A program made the translations under genes and the position numbers. Under the pieces are notes generated by a model, which saw only the letters and a list, made by a program, of their open reading frames with translations, was not told the origin of the DNA and did not search any database. Below are positions 28,087-38,800 of a DNA stretch of 64,000 bases, one piece after another. Each line of letters starts with the position of its first letter. Position 1 is the stretch's first letter. Location of the stretch: assembly GCF_947492645.1 (NCBI RefSeq), contig NZ_CANLMZ010000001.1, positions 186,001 through 250,000 of the forward strand, in the 5' to 3' direction. The stretch is from an uncultured Pontibacter sp. Lineage in GTDB: Bacteria; Bacteroidota; Bacteroidia; Cytophagales; Hymenobacteraceae.

Positions 28087-28102
28087 TGTTACAAGTTGTA
28101 AA
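28087..28102. repeat. Decayed copy of the SRAP palindrome
   Basis: TGTTACAAGTTGTAA followed by A instead of CA. It lies just after the SRAP pseudogene, at the same relative place as the site at 26918 after the intact gene, so it was duplicated along with the gene. Confidence 0.6.
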
Positions 28103-28145
28103 GCTGTATACAAAAGTATACTTATCATCTAAACAACTTCACCGC

Positions 28146-28172
28146 TATGCTTCTGTTACTTCAAGAAGCATA
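28146..28172. terminator. Possible terminator hairpin after exported protein gene
   Basis: The arms TATGCTTCT and AGAAGCATA enclose a 9-nt loop, 28 bp past the stop of the minus-strand gene at 28200. No T tract is present, so terminator activity is uncertain. Confidence 0.4.
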
Positions 28173-28199
28173 TCCTTTAGTTTGATAGAAGTAGTGGCT

Positions 28200-28706
28200 T
28201 TAATTAAAGATGTCATTTATTTCTTTATTTGCAGATCTCCCATTCAACAAATTATCAAAGTTTTGAAGCATCTCTTTATCACTAAATTCTATAAAAGTAT
28301 CGTAGCTGCTATTGTATGGCTTTATCATTAACTCAAATGAACCGTCTTCAAAGCCTTTGAACAACAACACTATTTCAGAAGTAAACTGATCTACGTAACC
28401 ATGAAATTTGTACAGTTCTTTATCCATGACTTTAAAGCGACAGATTTCTTTTTCAAAGGCTTTCTGATGCAATTCATTTAAGCTGCCCCATTCAAGTGCC
28501 TTTTTAGTTCCTTGTTTAAGAGTTACTAGTGCACCTGGTCCTAATCTGTAAGCCTTATCAAGGCTCAACTCATCGCCAAAAGTCTTATTATAGGTTTCTA
28601 TATAAGTATCTGTTCCGTTGATAGAAACGCTAATTTTCGCTTGTGAATGGGCGAATTGTACTTGAAGTAATAATATAATTGTTATAATCAATGCTTTTAA
28701 GTCCAT
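28200..28706 (-). CDS. Exported hypothetical protein, 168 aa
   Basis: A secreted or periplasmic protein that I do not recognise. The N-terminus MDLKALIITIILLLQVQFAHSQA is a signal peptide with likely cleavage after HSQ or SQA. The mature part contains a beta-rich start (ISVSINGTDTYIETYNKTFGD) and a helical C-terminus. No lipobox is visible. The gene lies 92 bp downstream of the PorP/SprF gene on the same strand, so it could be a distal member of that transcript. Confidence 0.7.
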   Translation of the reverse strand: MDLKALIITIILLLQVQFAHSQAKISVSINGTDTYIETYNKTFGDELSLDKAYRLGPGALVTLKQGTKKALEWGSLNELHQKAFEKEICRFKVMDKELYKFHGYVDQFTSEIVLLFKGFEDGSFELMIKPYNSSYDTFIEFSDKEMLQNFDNLLNGRSANKEINDIFN

Positions 28707-28798
28707 GATGTCACTCTTAATTTATTGACAATAAGTTTTTTATCAATGAGCTAGGTTAAATTCGTAGTTATTTAATCCTTTAGGGCAACATATCATAG

Positions 28799-29809
28799 TT
28801 ACCAAATCCACTGCGGACAGATAATCTTGTTGCGGTTATTTAGCTTAAAGCCAATCACTATCTCATGGCTGTTGGCGCTTACCCGGTTCAGGTCTGAGGT
28901 TGCAAAGTCGTAGGAGTAACTCACATCTGCATAGTACCCCAAGTGCACACCTGCCATAATAGAGGCTGCATCTTTGTGACGGTAAGATACGCCCGCCCAG
29001 AGACGCTCCGCATATATTCCTTTGGCGTTTACATCCACAGTTGTTAAACCGCCTTCTCCCATTTTTGCCAGAACTGAAGGTATCACATCCAGCTCACGGT
29101 TTACCTTAATTCTGTAGCCGGCTGTAGCATAAAAGTGTGGTTGCAGCGACGCTCGCGGACTGTTCTTCACCTCTATATCGCCCCTGCTTTTCACCAGCTG
29201 AAGCCCCGAGGCCCCCACATAAAAATCACGTCCGTAAAACCAGAGCCCCACGCCAAGGTCCAGTTTGTTCATGTTGCCGATGTCACCTGAAAGATAAGGG
29301 TCATCTGGGGTACTCATGTCCAGCTCATTTCTGTTCAACCTATACTGCACCAAACCTGCAGAAAAACCGCTGGAAAAGTACATGTCTCTGGCAACAGGCA
29401 AGTGGAAGGCATAGCTCGCATTGATAGAAGATACAGTCAACAATCCGGACCGGTCAAACTGCGCAACGGCACCCACCCCGTGATGCGGCTGTGCGTAAAA
29501 GCGGTTGTTTTTGTTGGCCTTTGTTCTGAATTTGCCCGCGTCGTGCATTTTAGATTTTGAGGACGGGGCATTTCTATCGTTTTTATTCAGAGATGTATGG
29601 ATGCTGGAGTAAAAGGTGATCGGAGCGCCCTCTAATCCTACCCACTGGCTACGAAAACCAAGCCTTAAATCCGTATAGCTCTCGATACCGCCTACCGCCG
29701 GGTTAAGGAGATAGTTGTTTTGCACATACTGGGTAAACTGTGGCCGCTGTTGCCCCATTGCTGTTAAGCACACGCAGCAAAAAATAATAATAGTGGTAAA
29801 AAACTTCAT
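28799..29809 (-). CDS. PorP/SprF family outer-membrane protein
   Basis: A 336-residue PorP/SprF-type outer-membrane beta-barrel. The signal peptide MKFFTTIIIFCCVCLTAMGQ is followed by QRPQFTQYVQNNYLLNPAVGG, the family signature, and by barrel strands such as YFSSGFSAGLVQYRLN. SprF partners the SprB adhesin in gliding bacteria, and genes of this type commonly sit just after a T9SS substrate with a type B C-terminal domain. Here the giant repeat protein gene ends 7 bp upstream on the same strand. It probably attaches that protein to the cell surface. Confidence 0.93.
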   Translation of the reverse strand: MKFFTTIIIFCCVCLTAMGQQRPQFTQYVQNNYLLNPAVGGIESYTDLRLGFRSQWVGLEGAPITFYSSIHTSLNKNDRNAPSSKSKMHDAGKFRTKANKNNRFYAQPHHGVGAVAQFDRSGLLTVSSINASYAFHLPVARDMYFSSGFSAGLVQYRLNRNELDMSTPDDPYLSGDIGNMNKLDLGVGLWFYGRDFYVGASGLQLVKSRGDIEVKNSPRASLQPHFYATAGYRIKVNRELDVIPSVLAKMGEGGLTTVDVNAKGIYAERLWAGVSYRHKDAASIMAGVHLGYYADVSYSYDFATSDLNRVSANSHEIVIGFKLNNRNKIICPQWIW

Positions 29810-29815
29810 GTGCCG

Positions 29816-32800
29816 TTATTTAATAAGTGTAACACTACCTGAAACCGGTTTCTCCCCGCCCATACCTAAGTCAATCACATAGTAGTAAGCAGCCATTGGA
29901 AGCGGCTTCCCATTGTGGGTTCCATCCCACGGAACCTTATATCCATAGGACTCATACACGAGTGCTCCCCAACGCGTGAACACTTTTACATGGCAGTCAG
30001 GATAAGACTCAATATTTCTGATCTCCCACCAGTCGTTGATGTTGTCCCCGTTCACGGTGATGGCGTTTGTCGGGTCGATGCGAGGCAGCACAGTAACCGT
30101 TACTTCATCGGTATAAGTACAGCCTGCCTTTGTCGTCACTGTCAAAGTATAGGTTGTCGTTTCCTGCGGAGTAGCCACCGGATTGGCAATATTCGGGTTA
30201 GACAGACCGGTAGCAGGTGACCATTGGTAAGTTTCCCCACCCTTGCCGTGCAGGCCTGTATTTTGACCTTTGATGATGATAACATCCTGACCCGCGTCAG
30301 CAGTAGAAGCGAGAACTTCCGCCGTTACTTTCACCCTGCTGGCACTGGCGCAGCCGAAGCTGTTAACCGTCTGCACATAGAAATCAGTAGAAGTCATCAG
30401 AACATCGGTCGTATAGGTGCTACCTCTGTGCAGCATCACACCGTCTGTCGGTTGGTCATACCACTCAAATACTACACCTGCAACCGGTGATGAGGCCTTT
30501 AAAGTGGCCGTTTCCCCAGGACAGATGGTTGCTCCTGTTCCGGAAGGTGGCGCCGGCAAGGGATCCACCGTGATGGCGATTGCCGCACTCACACTGTTCT
30601 GACATGGAAGGGACGACACCACACGTCTGAACCAGGTAGTGCGGCTAAGTGGTCCCGGTTGGTAGGTGGCAGTGTTGTTTACACCTGAAGCTGCCGTAAA
30701 GCCAGCTGTGGCGCTGGTAATGCTTTGCTCCCACAGGTAAACGTAAGTGCCGCTGCCGCCTGTAGGCAAGGTGCCTTGCAGCGAAGCCGGTGTAACGCCT
30801 GCGCAAATGCGCTGCGGAGAGCCTACTGTGTTGTTGGCTATCGGCATGTTAACCGTTACTTTCACAACGTTGCTAACCACTTCAGAGCATGGTGCTGATG
30901 ACACGATGCGCCTGAACCAGGTGGTGGAAGTCAAGGTGCCTGGATCATAATCTACTCCATTGTTGATTCCCCTTGCAGGGGCAAAGTTCATATTATCTGT
31001 GCTAGCCTCCCACAGGTAAGTATAAGAGCCGCTGCCGCCTGAAGGCACAGTGCCTGTGAGTGCGCCTGCCGGAGAACCGACACAAACGGTTTGATCGGTA
31101 CTGATGCTGTTTCCGGTTACCTGAGGAAGCACTGTAATCTGAACAGCAACAGAGACATGCACACAGCCTCCGGAATACACCGCCCTGCGGAACCAGGTAG
31201 TCGTTGTTATTTGCTCCGGAGCATATGTAAACTCATTGTTTGTACCGTCCGCCGGTACAAAGCCGGTATTTGGCCCTTTGGTACTGCTCTCCCACACATA
31301 GCGATACTCACCATCGCCGCCCGTTGGCTTTGTACCGGTTAACGGTGCCGGGGTCACGCCCATGCACACAGCCTGCGCCAGACCGACTTTGTTATTTGCG
31401 ATTGGCGGGTTCACAGAAATCTTAACAGCATTGCTATAGCTCGGAGGGCAAGGACCGGCCGTAACCATACGCCTGAACCAGGTAGTCTGCGTAAGTGCTC
31501 CCGGATCATAACTTTCCTGGTTGTTTACACCTACCGCTGCCACAAAACCTGAGTTAGGCCCTTTGGTGCTGCTCTGCCATTCATAAGTGTAGTTCCCGTT
31601 ACCGCCTTTTGGTTCTGATCCGGACAGACCGATCGGTGTACCACCCATGCAGACAGCCTGGTCCTCAGAAATCAGATTGTCTGAGATCGGCTGGTTGACT
31701 GTTATTTTTACTGCTGAAGTTACAGAGGTACAATTACCAGACATCACTACTCTTCTGTACCAGGTGTCCTGCGTCAGGCTGGTGGCTTGGTACGTCTGCA
31801 CGTTGTTTTTACCTGGTGCCGCTTCGTAAACTACCCCGTCCTGGCTGTACTCCCACAGATATGCGTAAACTCCGTCACCACCCTTAGGCACAGAGCCTGC
31901 AAACAAGGCCGGTACATCGCCTGAACAAATCACTTGGTTGCCGCTGATTGTGTTTTCCGTAATTACAGGATTTACCGTAACCCTGATGACATTGCTCACT
32001 AGTGCCGGACAAGGCGCGGACAGTACTGTTCTCCGGAACCAGGTTGTTTGGGTAAGGGCACTTGCCTGGTACTGATCTCCGTTGTTCATGCCCGAAGCTG
32101 GCTTAAAGCCACTGGTCGCACTCTCGGTACTGTACTCCCACAGGTAAACATAAGCTCCACTACCGCCTGTCGGTGATGAACCTGTTAAAGCAGTGGGTGC
32201 GGTACCGGCGCAGATAATTTGGTCTCCTGTAATAGCATTGTCTGCAATTGCTTCGTTTACCATGATTTTAACAACAGCGCTGACATGTTCCTCACAGGGC
32301 CCTGAGATTACCCGCCTTCTGTACCAGGATGTTTGGGTAAGGGTGCTTGGGGAATAGTGCTGGCCATTACTCGTCCCCGTTGCCTGTGTAAAGCCGTCTG
32401 TGGCGCTTAAAGTGCTTACTTCCCACACATAAGTATAAGTGCCATTGCCGCCAGTCGGCAGGCTACCGTTTAGCGTTGCCGCATCACTGCCCTTACATAC
32501 AATCTGGTCTGCAGAGATAGCATTATTGCTAATCTTCTCATTCACCTTCACCTCTATGGCCGAAGACAAATCAGCGCATCCGCCAGATTGAACAACACGT
32601 CTGTACCAGGTAGTTTTGGTAAGCGGTCCCGGCTCATAGCCTTGTTTGCTATTATCTCCCGGCGCCGCTGTAAAAATACCGGTTGGACCGTTTGTGCTTA
32701 TCTCCCAGCGATAGGAGTATGTGCCGTCGCCCCCGGTTGGCGCTGTACCGCTTAGTGCCGCCGGTACTGTACCCGTGCATATTGTCTGTGGAGAGCTGAT

Positions 32801-35800
32801 GCTGTTGTTGGCGATCACACCGTTCACGATGATCTGCACCGGTTCTGATATGCTCTCACATCCTCCTGATAAAACCCTGCGCCTGTACCAGGTCTCCTGC
32901 GTCAAGGCCGTAGTCTGGTAGTCGCGTGAGTTGTTGACTCCCGTGGCTGGCACATAGGTCACGTTGTCAGCGCTCTGCTCCCACAGGTACACATAGACAC
33001 CGTTACCGCCTGTAGGAGTGGAACCTACAAGGTCAGCCGGTTTCTCCCCCGTGCAGATAGCTTGGCTTTCTGTAACACTGTTGCCTGCCAGCAGAGGATT
33101 CACCTTTACAGTAACAGGAGTTCGTGGACTGGCACACCCTTTTGCATCCGTCACCTGCACGTAATAGGTGGTGGTGCTATGAAGGGCAGGTGTTTTGAAA
33201 CTGGTTCCGGTATGCAGTGTGTTTTCACTAGTGACTTCCTCATACCAGGTATAGATGCCGCCGTTGTCTGTTACTATCAATGTGGCCATGTCGCCCTTGC
33301 AAATTTCCTGACCTGCTGCCGTAGGAGCCAAAGGTAGCGGGTTCACCGTCACTTTAATGGCAGATGACACGACTTCGCAACCGCCGGACTTTACAATACG
33401 CCTGTACCAGGTGGTAGCAGTTAGTGCTCCCGCAGCATAGTCCTTGCCATCGTTAGCGCCCGGGGCATTCACGAATCCTGCGGAGGCGGATGTTGTGCTC
33501 ACCTGCCAGGTATACCTGTAATCTCCGTCACCCCCCGCAGGAGTAGAGCCGACAAACGCTGTCGGGATACTGCCATAGCAGATCTCCTGTTCCTGTCCGA
33601 TAGTGTTGTTGGTCAGGGAAGGGTTGGCGGTAACCAACACCACGTTGCTCTCGCTTTGCTGGCATACCCCCGAAGTCACCACTCGTTTAAAATAAGTGCT
33701 CTCCGCTAGTGCCGGAGGAGCATAACCAGGTCCTGTGTTTGCTCCGGGTGCCGCTGTAAACGTGACGTTGTCAGTACTCCAGAGCCAGGTGTAGGTGTAG
33801 CTCCCAGAGCCATTGGTTGGCGTAGAGCCTGTCAGGGCACTCGGTATTGCTCCTGCACAAATCACCTGTTCCTGCCCGATGGTATTGTTTGCAATAGGCT
33901 GCTCCACTTTAACCGTAACCGCGGTGCGGGTAGCGCTGGCGCAGCCGTCTTTCACGGCCTGCACATAAAAGGTAGTGGTTGCTGTGAGATTATCTGTTTT
34001 GTAAGACTCTCCGGTAAATAAGGCCGTTCCGCCGACAGCATCTGCATACCATTCGAAAGCATCTGCAGCACCGGAGGCCATGAGCGTGGCGGTACTGCCG
34101 GCGCAGATGGTCTGCCCGCTGGCTGTCGGTGCGGAAGGAAGTGCTTTTACCGTTACCTTGATAGCGTCAGAAAGCAAGAAACAGGCTCCTGAAAAGGCCT
34201 TACGGCGGAACCAGGTTGTTTGCGTTAAAGCGCCTGGGCTGTAGCTAATACCTGTGTTGGCGCCTGCGGCTGCGGCAAACCCGCTTGTGGCGGAGGTAGT
34301 GCTGCTTTCCCACACATAAGTGAAGGAGCCTGTACCGTTTCCGCCCTCCGGCTCAGGACCTGTGAGCTCTGCCGGTATCGTGTTGTAGCATATCTCCTGT
34401 GACGAAGAGATGGAATTCATCGTGATTACCGGCGTTACCGCAATCTCAATTGCGGGGCTAAAGTCTGACGCACAGACGCCAGAAGTAACTTTTCTGCGGA
34501 ACCAGGTCGTCTGTGTGAGCGCTGCAGGCGCATAGGTTGCACCGTTGTTTATACCTGTAGTTGCGGTAAATCCTTCGGTAGCGGAGGTCGTGCTGCTCTC
34601 CCATAGGAAGGAGTAGGTTCCAGCCCCCGCTCCCCCTGTCGGTACCGTTCCGGTGAGGGCGGTTGGCACCGAGCCTGCGCAAATGCTCTGAGCGGAAGCG
34701 ACGGTGTTATTGCCTATAGGAACCTCTACTGTTATTTTGATCAGGTTGCTGAAAACGCTGCAGCTGCCGGAGGTGACTTTTCTGCGGAACCAGGTGGTTT
34801 GGGTTAGCGCCTCAGGGGAATAGTCTTGCCCGTTGACAGCTCCTGGAGCCGTTGAGAAGCTGTTGCCGTCTGTGCTTTGTTCCCATGTGTAGGCAAAGGC
34901 GCCATTACCTCCTTGCGGCAAACTTCCCGTAAGCTTTTGTGGCAATGAGCCGCTGCAAACAGTCTGAGCCGCAGAAATGGCATTGTTGGCAATGGTTGCT
35001 GTTACCGTTATTTTAACTTCGTTACTGTAACTCGGCTCACAACTTCCTGATGTCACTTTCCTGCGGAACCAAGTATCTGCGGTTAGTGCCCCCGGAGTAT
35101 AATCCTTCTGGCTGTTAGCACCTGCGGCTGATGAGAAGGTAGCACCGTCGGCGCTGCTTTCCCAGAGGTAAGTGAAGCTCCCGCTACCATCCCCGCCTGT
35201 CGGAGTTGAGCCTGGCAGGCCTGTCGCGGTGCCTCCAAGGCAAATCTCCTGCGCTCCTGAAATGGTGTTGCCGGCCACTGGATTATCCACCGTCACCGTT
35301 ACCGCCGTTCTTGTGCTGCTCGCGCAGTCATTCTGGATGGATTCGGCATAAAACGTAGTGGTGGTTGACAGGGGATCTGTTGTGAAGGTACTGCCTGTTT
35401 CCAGCACAGAACCTCCAGTTGGAGTAGCGTACCAGTTATAGGTGGTGGCTGTTCCCATGGCTGTTAGAGTAGCCGTTGAGCCCGCACAGATTCGTTTCGG
35501 AGATACAGACGGAGCCGCCGGCAAAGGTTTTACAGTAATCGCTATGGCATTTGAAGTACCTGAGCAAGCCCCCGAGTTGACAACCCTTCTGTACCAGGTG
35601 TTTTGGGTATGCGCTGCAGTAGGCGAATAATCCTTCGAGGTGTTAGTACCTGCCGCTGGGCTGAAGCCATTCGTAGCAGATACGGTACTGCTTTCCCATC
35701 GGTAGCTGAAATTGCCGGCACCGTCACCTCCTGTAGGCGTTGACCCCACAAGCGCTCCCGGAATACTACCGCTACAGATAGACTGCTCCGTATAGATAGT

Positions 35801-38800
35801 GTTGTCTGCGATTGGTTCAGAGACCGTAACCTTGACAGGGTTACTGTAGTCTGGGGCACACATGCCGCCGCTTACCTTCCTTCTGAACCAAGTAGTTACC
35901 TCAATGGCACCTGGGCTGTAATGCTGAGTATTAATTGTTCCTGATGCGGCAGTATAGGTTGTACCATCGGTACTACTCTCCCAGCTATATGTGTAGGCTC
36001 CACTACCACCTGATGGTATGCTACCAGTAAGCTGAGCGGCACTTGTCCCTTTACAGATTGTCTGATCCGCTGTAATTGTGTTGCTGCCTAAGTTTTTCTC
36101 TACCGTAACCTTCACTGCTTCGCTGTTGACGGTACAGCTTCCCGAGGTTACATCGCGCCGGAACCAGGTGGTTTCTGTCAGTACTCCGGGGGTGTACTCC
36201 CGCTCAGTAGCGTTCGCCATAGGGGTGAAGGTTGTTCCGTTTGTGCTGAAAGACCACGCATACGCAAAGGTGCCTGTGCCGCCGCTTGGTTCGGCCCCGG
36301 ATATTTTTGCGGGTGTAGTCCCCTCGCAAATTGTTTGTTCACCCGTGATAGTATTTGCTGTAATCGCCGGCGTGATATTGATCTCCACCACGTTACTTTC
36401 GCTGTTGGCGCACTGCCCTGAGATAACTACTCTTCGGAACCAAGTTGTCTGCGTCAGGGTACCTGGGCTATAGGTGCTTCCTGTATTTGTGCCTGAAGCA
36501 GCAGAGAATCCCGCTGTGGCAGAGGTGGTACTGCTTTCCCAGCGATACGTGTAGGTGCCGCTGCCTCCAGACGGATTACTTCCTGTCAGGGTGGCAGCCG
36601 GCATTCCCTTGCATAGGCTTTGCTGTCCGCTAACGATGTTGTTGGTGATTGGCTGCTGTACTGTAACGGTAACGTTTGTCCTGGTGGCGCTTGTACAGCC
36701 ATTTACCATTGTCTCCACATAGTAACTCGTGGTGGCGTTAAGCACTGGTGTGGTAAAAACATTGGTGTTCTCAGCTACTTTGTAGCCGCCGGCATCATAC
36801 CAGGTATAGCTGCCGCCTGGAGCGGTGGCCGTAAGCGACGCGGTATTGCCCTTGCAGATTGTCGGGTTCGCGACTGTAGGAGCAACAGGGGCCGTTTTAA
36901 CTGCTATCTCTACAGCAGCAGACTGGCTGATACAACCTCCTGACAGGACTTCGCGGTAATACCATGTCTTGACAGACACTGCACCGGGCGCATAATCCTT
37001 TTCCGTGGCTCCGGAAACCAAGGTAAAGCCAGTAGAGGCGCTGGTGGTGCTTTTATACCACCTGTACGTGTAGCCATCATTGCCGCCTACAGGCGCAGCC
37101 CCCACAATGGTTGCTGCGACTGCCCCTGCACAAATATCTTGATTGGCGCTAAGCGTGTTGTTGCTGATCACAGGGTTAACCTTCACGGTTACGGCTGTTC
37201 GGGCTGGGCTCGCGCAGTTGCTGCTATTGACCGCCTCCACGTAATAAGTTTTCGTAGTGGAAAGCTGCGGAGTAGGAAAACTGTTGGCTGTTGCCAAAGG
37301 AAAGCCTCCCGAGGCAACATCATACCACTTGTAGGTAATGCCAGTGACTACAGGCGCAACCAATGTAGCGGAGCTCCCTGTACAGATTTCTGTGCCTGCG
37401 ACGGTAGGTGCACCCGGTCTTGCAATTGTAGTGATTTCTACCGGGGCACTAATGTCTTGTATACATTCACCTGACTTCACGATTCTCCTGAACCAAGTCT
37501 TCTGCGTAAGCACGCCTGGGCTGTAGTCTTTCTCGTTGTTTATTCCGATTGCGTTAACAAAAGAAGTACCGTTGGTGCTGCTTTGCCAGGTGTAAGCATA
37601 ATTCCCGTCTCCTCCGGTAGGGGTAGAGCCTGTCAAAGTGGGAGCGGTTGAATTTTCGCAGATACTGGCAGATGACCCGATGATATTGTTTGCCACCGGC
37701 TCGGTCACAGTTAAGGTAACCGGGGTACGGGAGGCGCTGATACAGTTCTGCGCACTAACCGCCTCGACATAATAGGTGGTTGTTGTATTGGCTGGATTTA
37801 CTGTTAAAGCTGTTCCAGTATAGATAGCCGTACCGCCCGTTGCGGCTGTGTACCACTTATAGGTTGGGCCGCTGCCTGAGACCGTAAGCGTAGCGCTGCT
37901 GCCCTTGCAAACAGTTACCGGCGTGACACTAGGGGCAGCAGGAAGTTCATTTATAGTGATGATTTGGCTCTCAGGGGTCGAGATTCCACACTCGTTCGTC
38001 GCCTGCACAGTAACCGTATAGGTGCCTGCTACAGGAAAATTGATCTCCGGATACTGTGAAGAGCTGCTTGTACCGCCTACAAATGTCGCTCCTCCGCCCA
38101 CAGACCAGGTGTAAGCGCTGATGGTTCCATTCTTTGCGTTGTAGGCTGGGGTATGGCTGGTATTGACAGTACTGAATTTAATTGTCTGCGGACCACAGTA
38201 GGTCTTGTCAGATGGCAGCTGGACGATTGGTTTTTCTTTGACAATGATGCTCTTGGTGGCTGTGCTAGTGCCGCAGGAGTTCGTGGCAACAAGTGTGATG
38301 GTGTAGTTGCCTGCCTGCGTGAAGCTGAATACAGGATTGGTGCTGGTTAACGAGCCATTTGTTAATGTATAGCCGCTGTTGGGACTTACCGACCATGTAT
38401 AGCTCAAGTTCTCCCCAACAGAGGTATTGGTTGGAGTAACAGTTAGATTGGCACACCCTTCTCCGCTGGCAGGATTAGTGGTAAATGCTGCCTGTGGTGG
38501 AGCAATAACTTTGATTTCCTTTACTATTTCATCTGACCCGCACCCACTCGTAGCCGTCAGCTTTACTTTATATGTGCCTGTGGCTGTGAATTTGAGACTA
38601 ATGTTTTCTGAAGTAGAGTTGCCTGTCTGCCATCCCCAGCCTGTTGCTGGCTCAATCTCCCATTTATAGTCAGTTACTGATACACAGTTATTCCCAACTA
38701 TTGTGTTTCCCCTGATTGTTGTATTGGTGAATGATATAATATCTTGAGGGCAGTAAGAAATCTTTAGAGGTGAAGAACTATAATTCGCTTTAGGTTTAGA

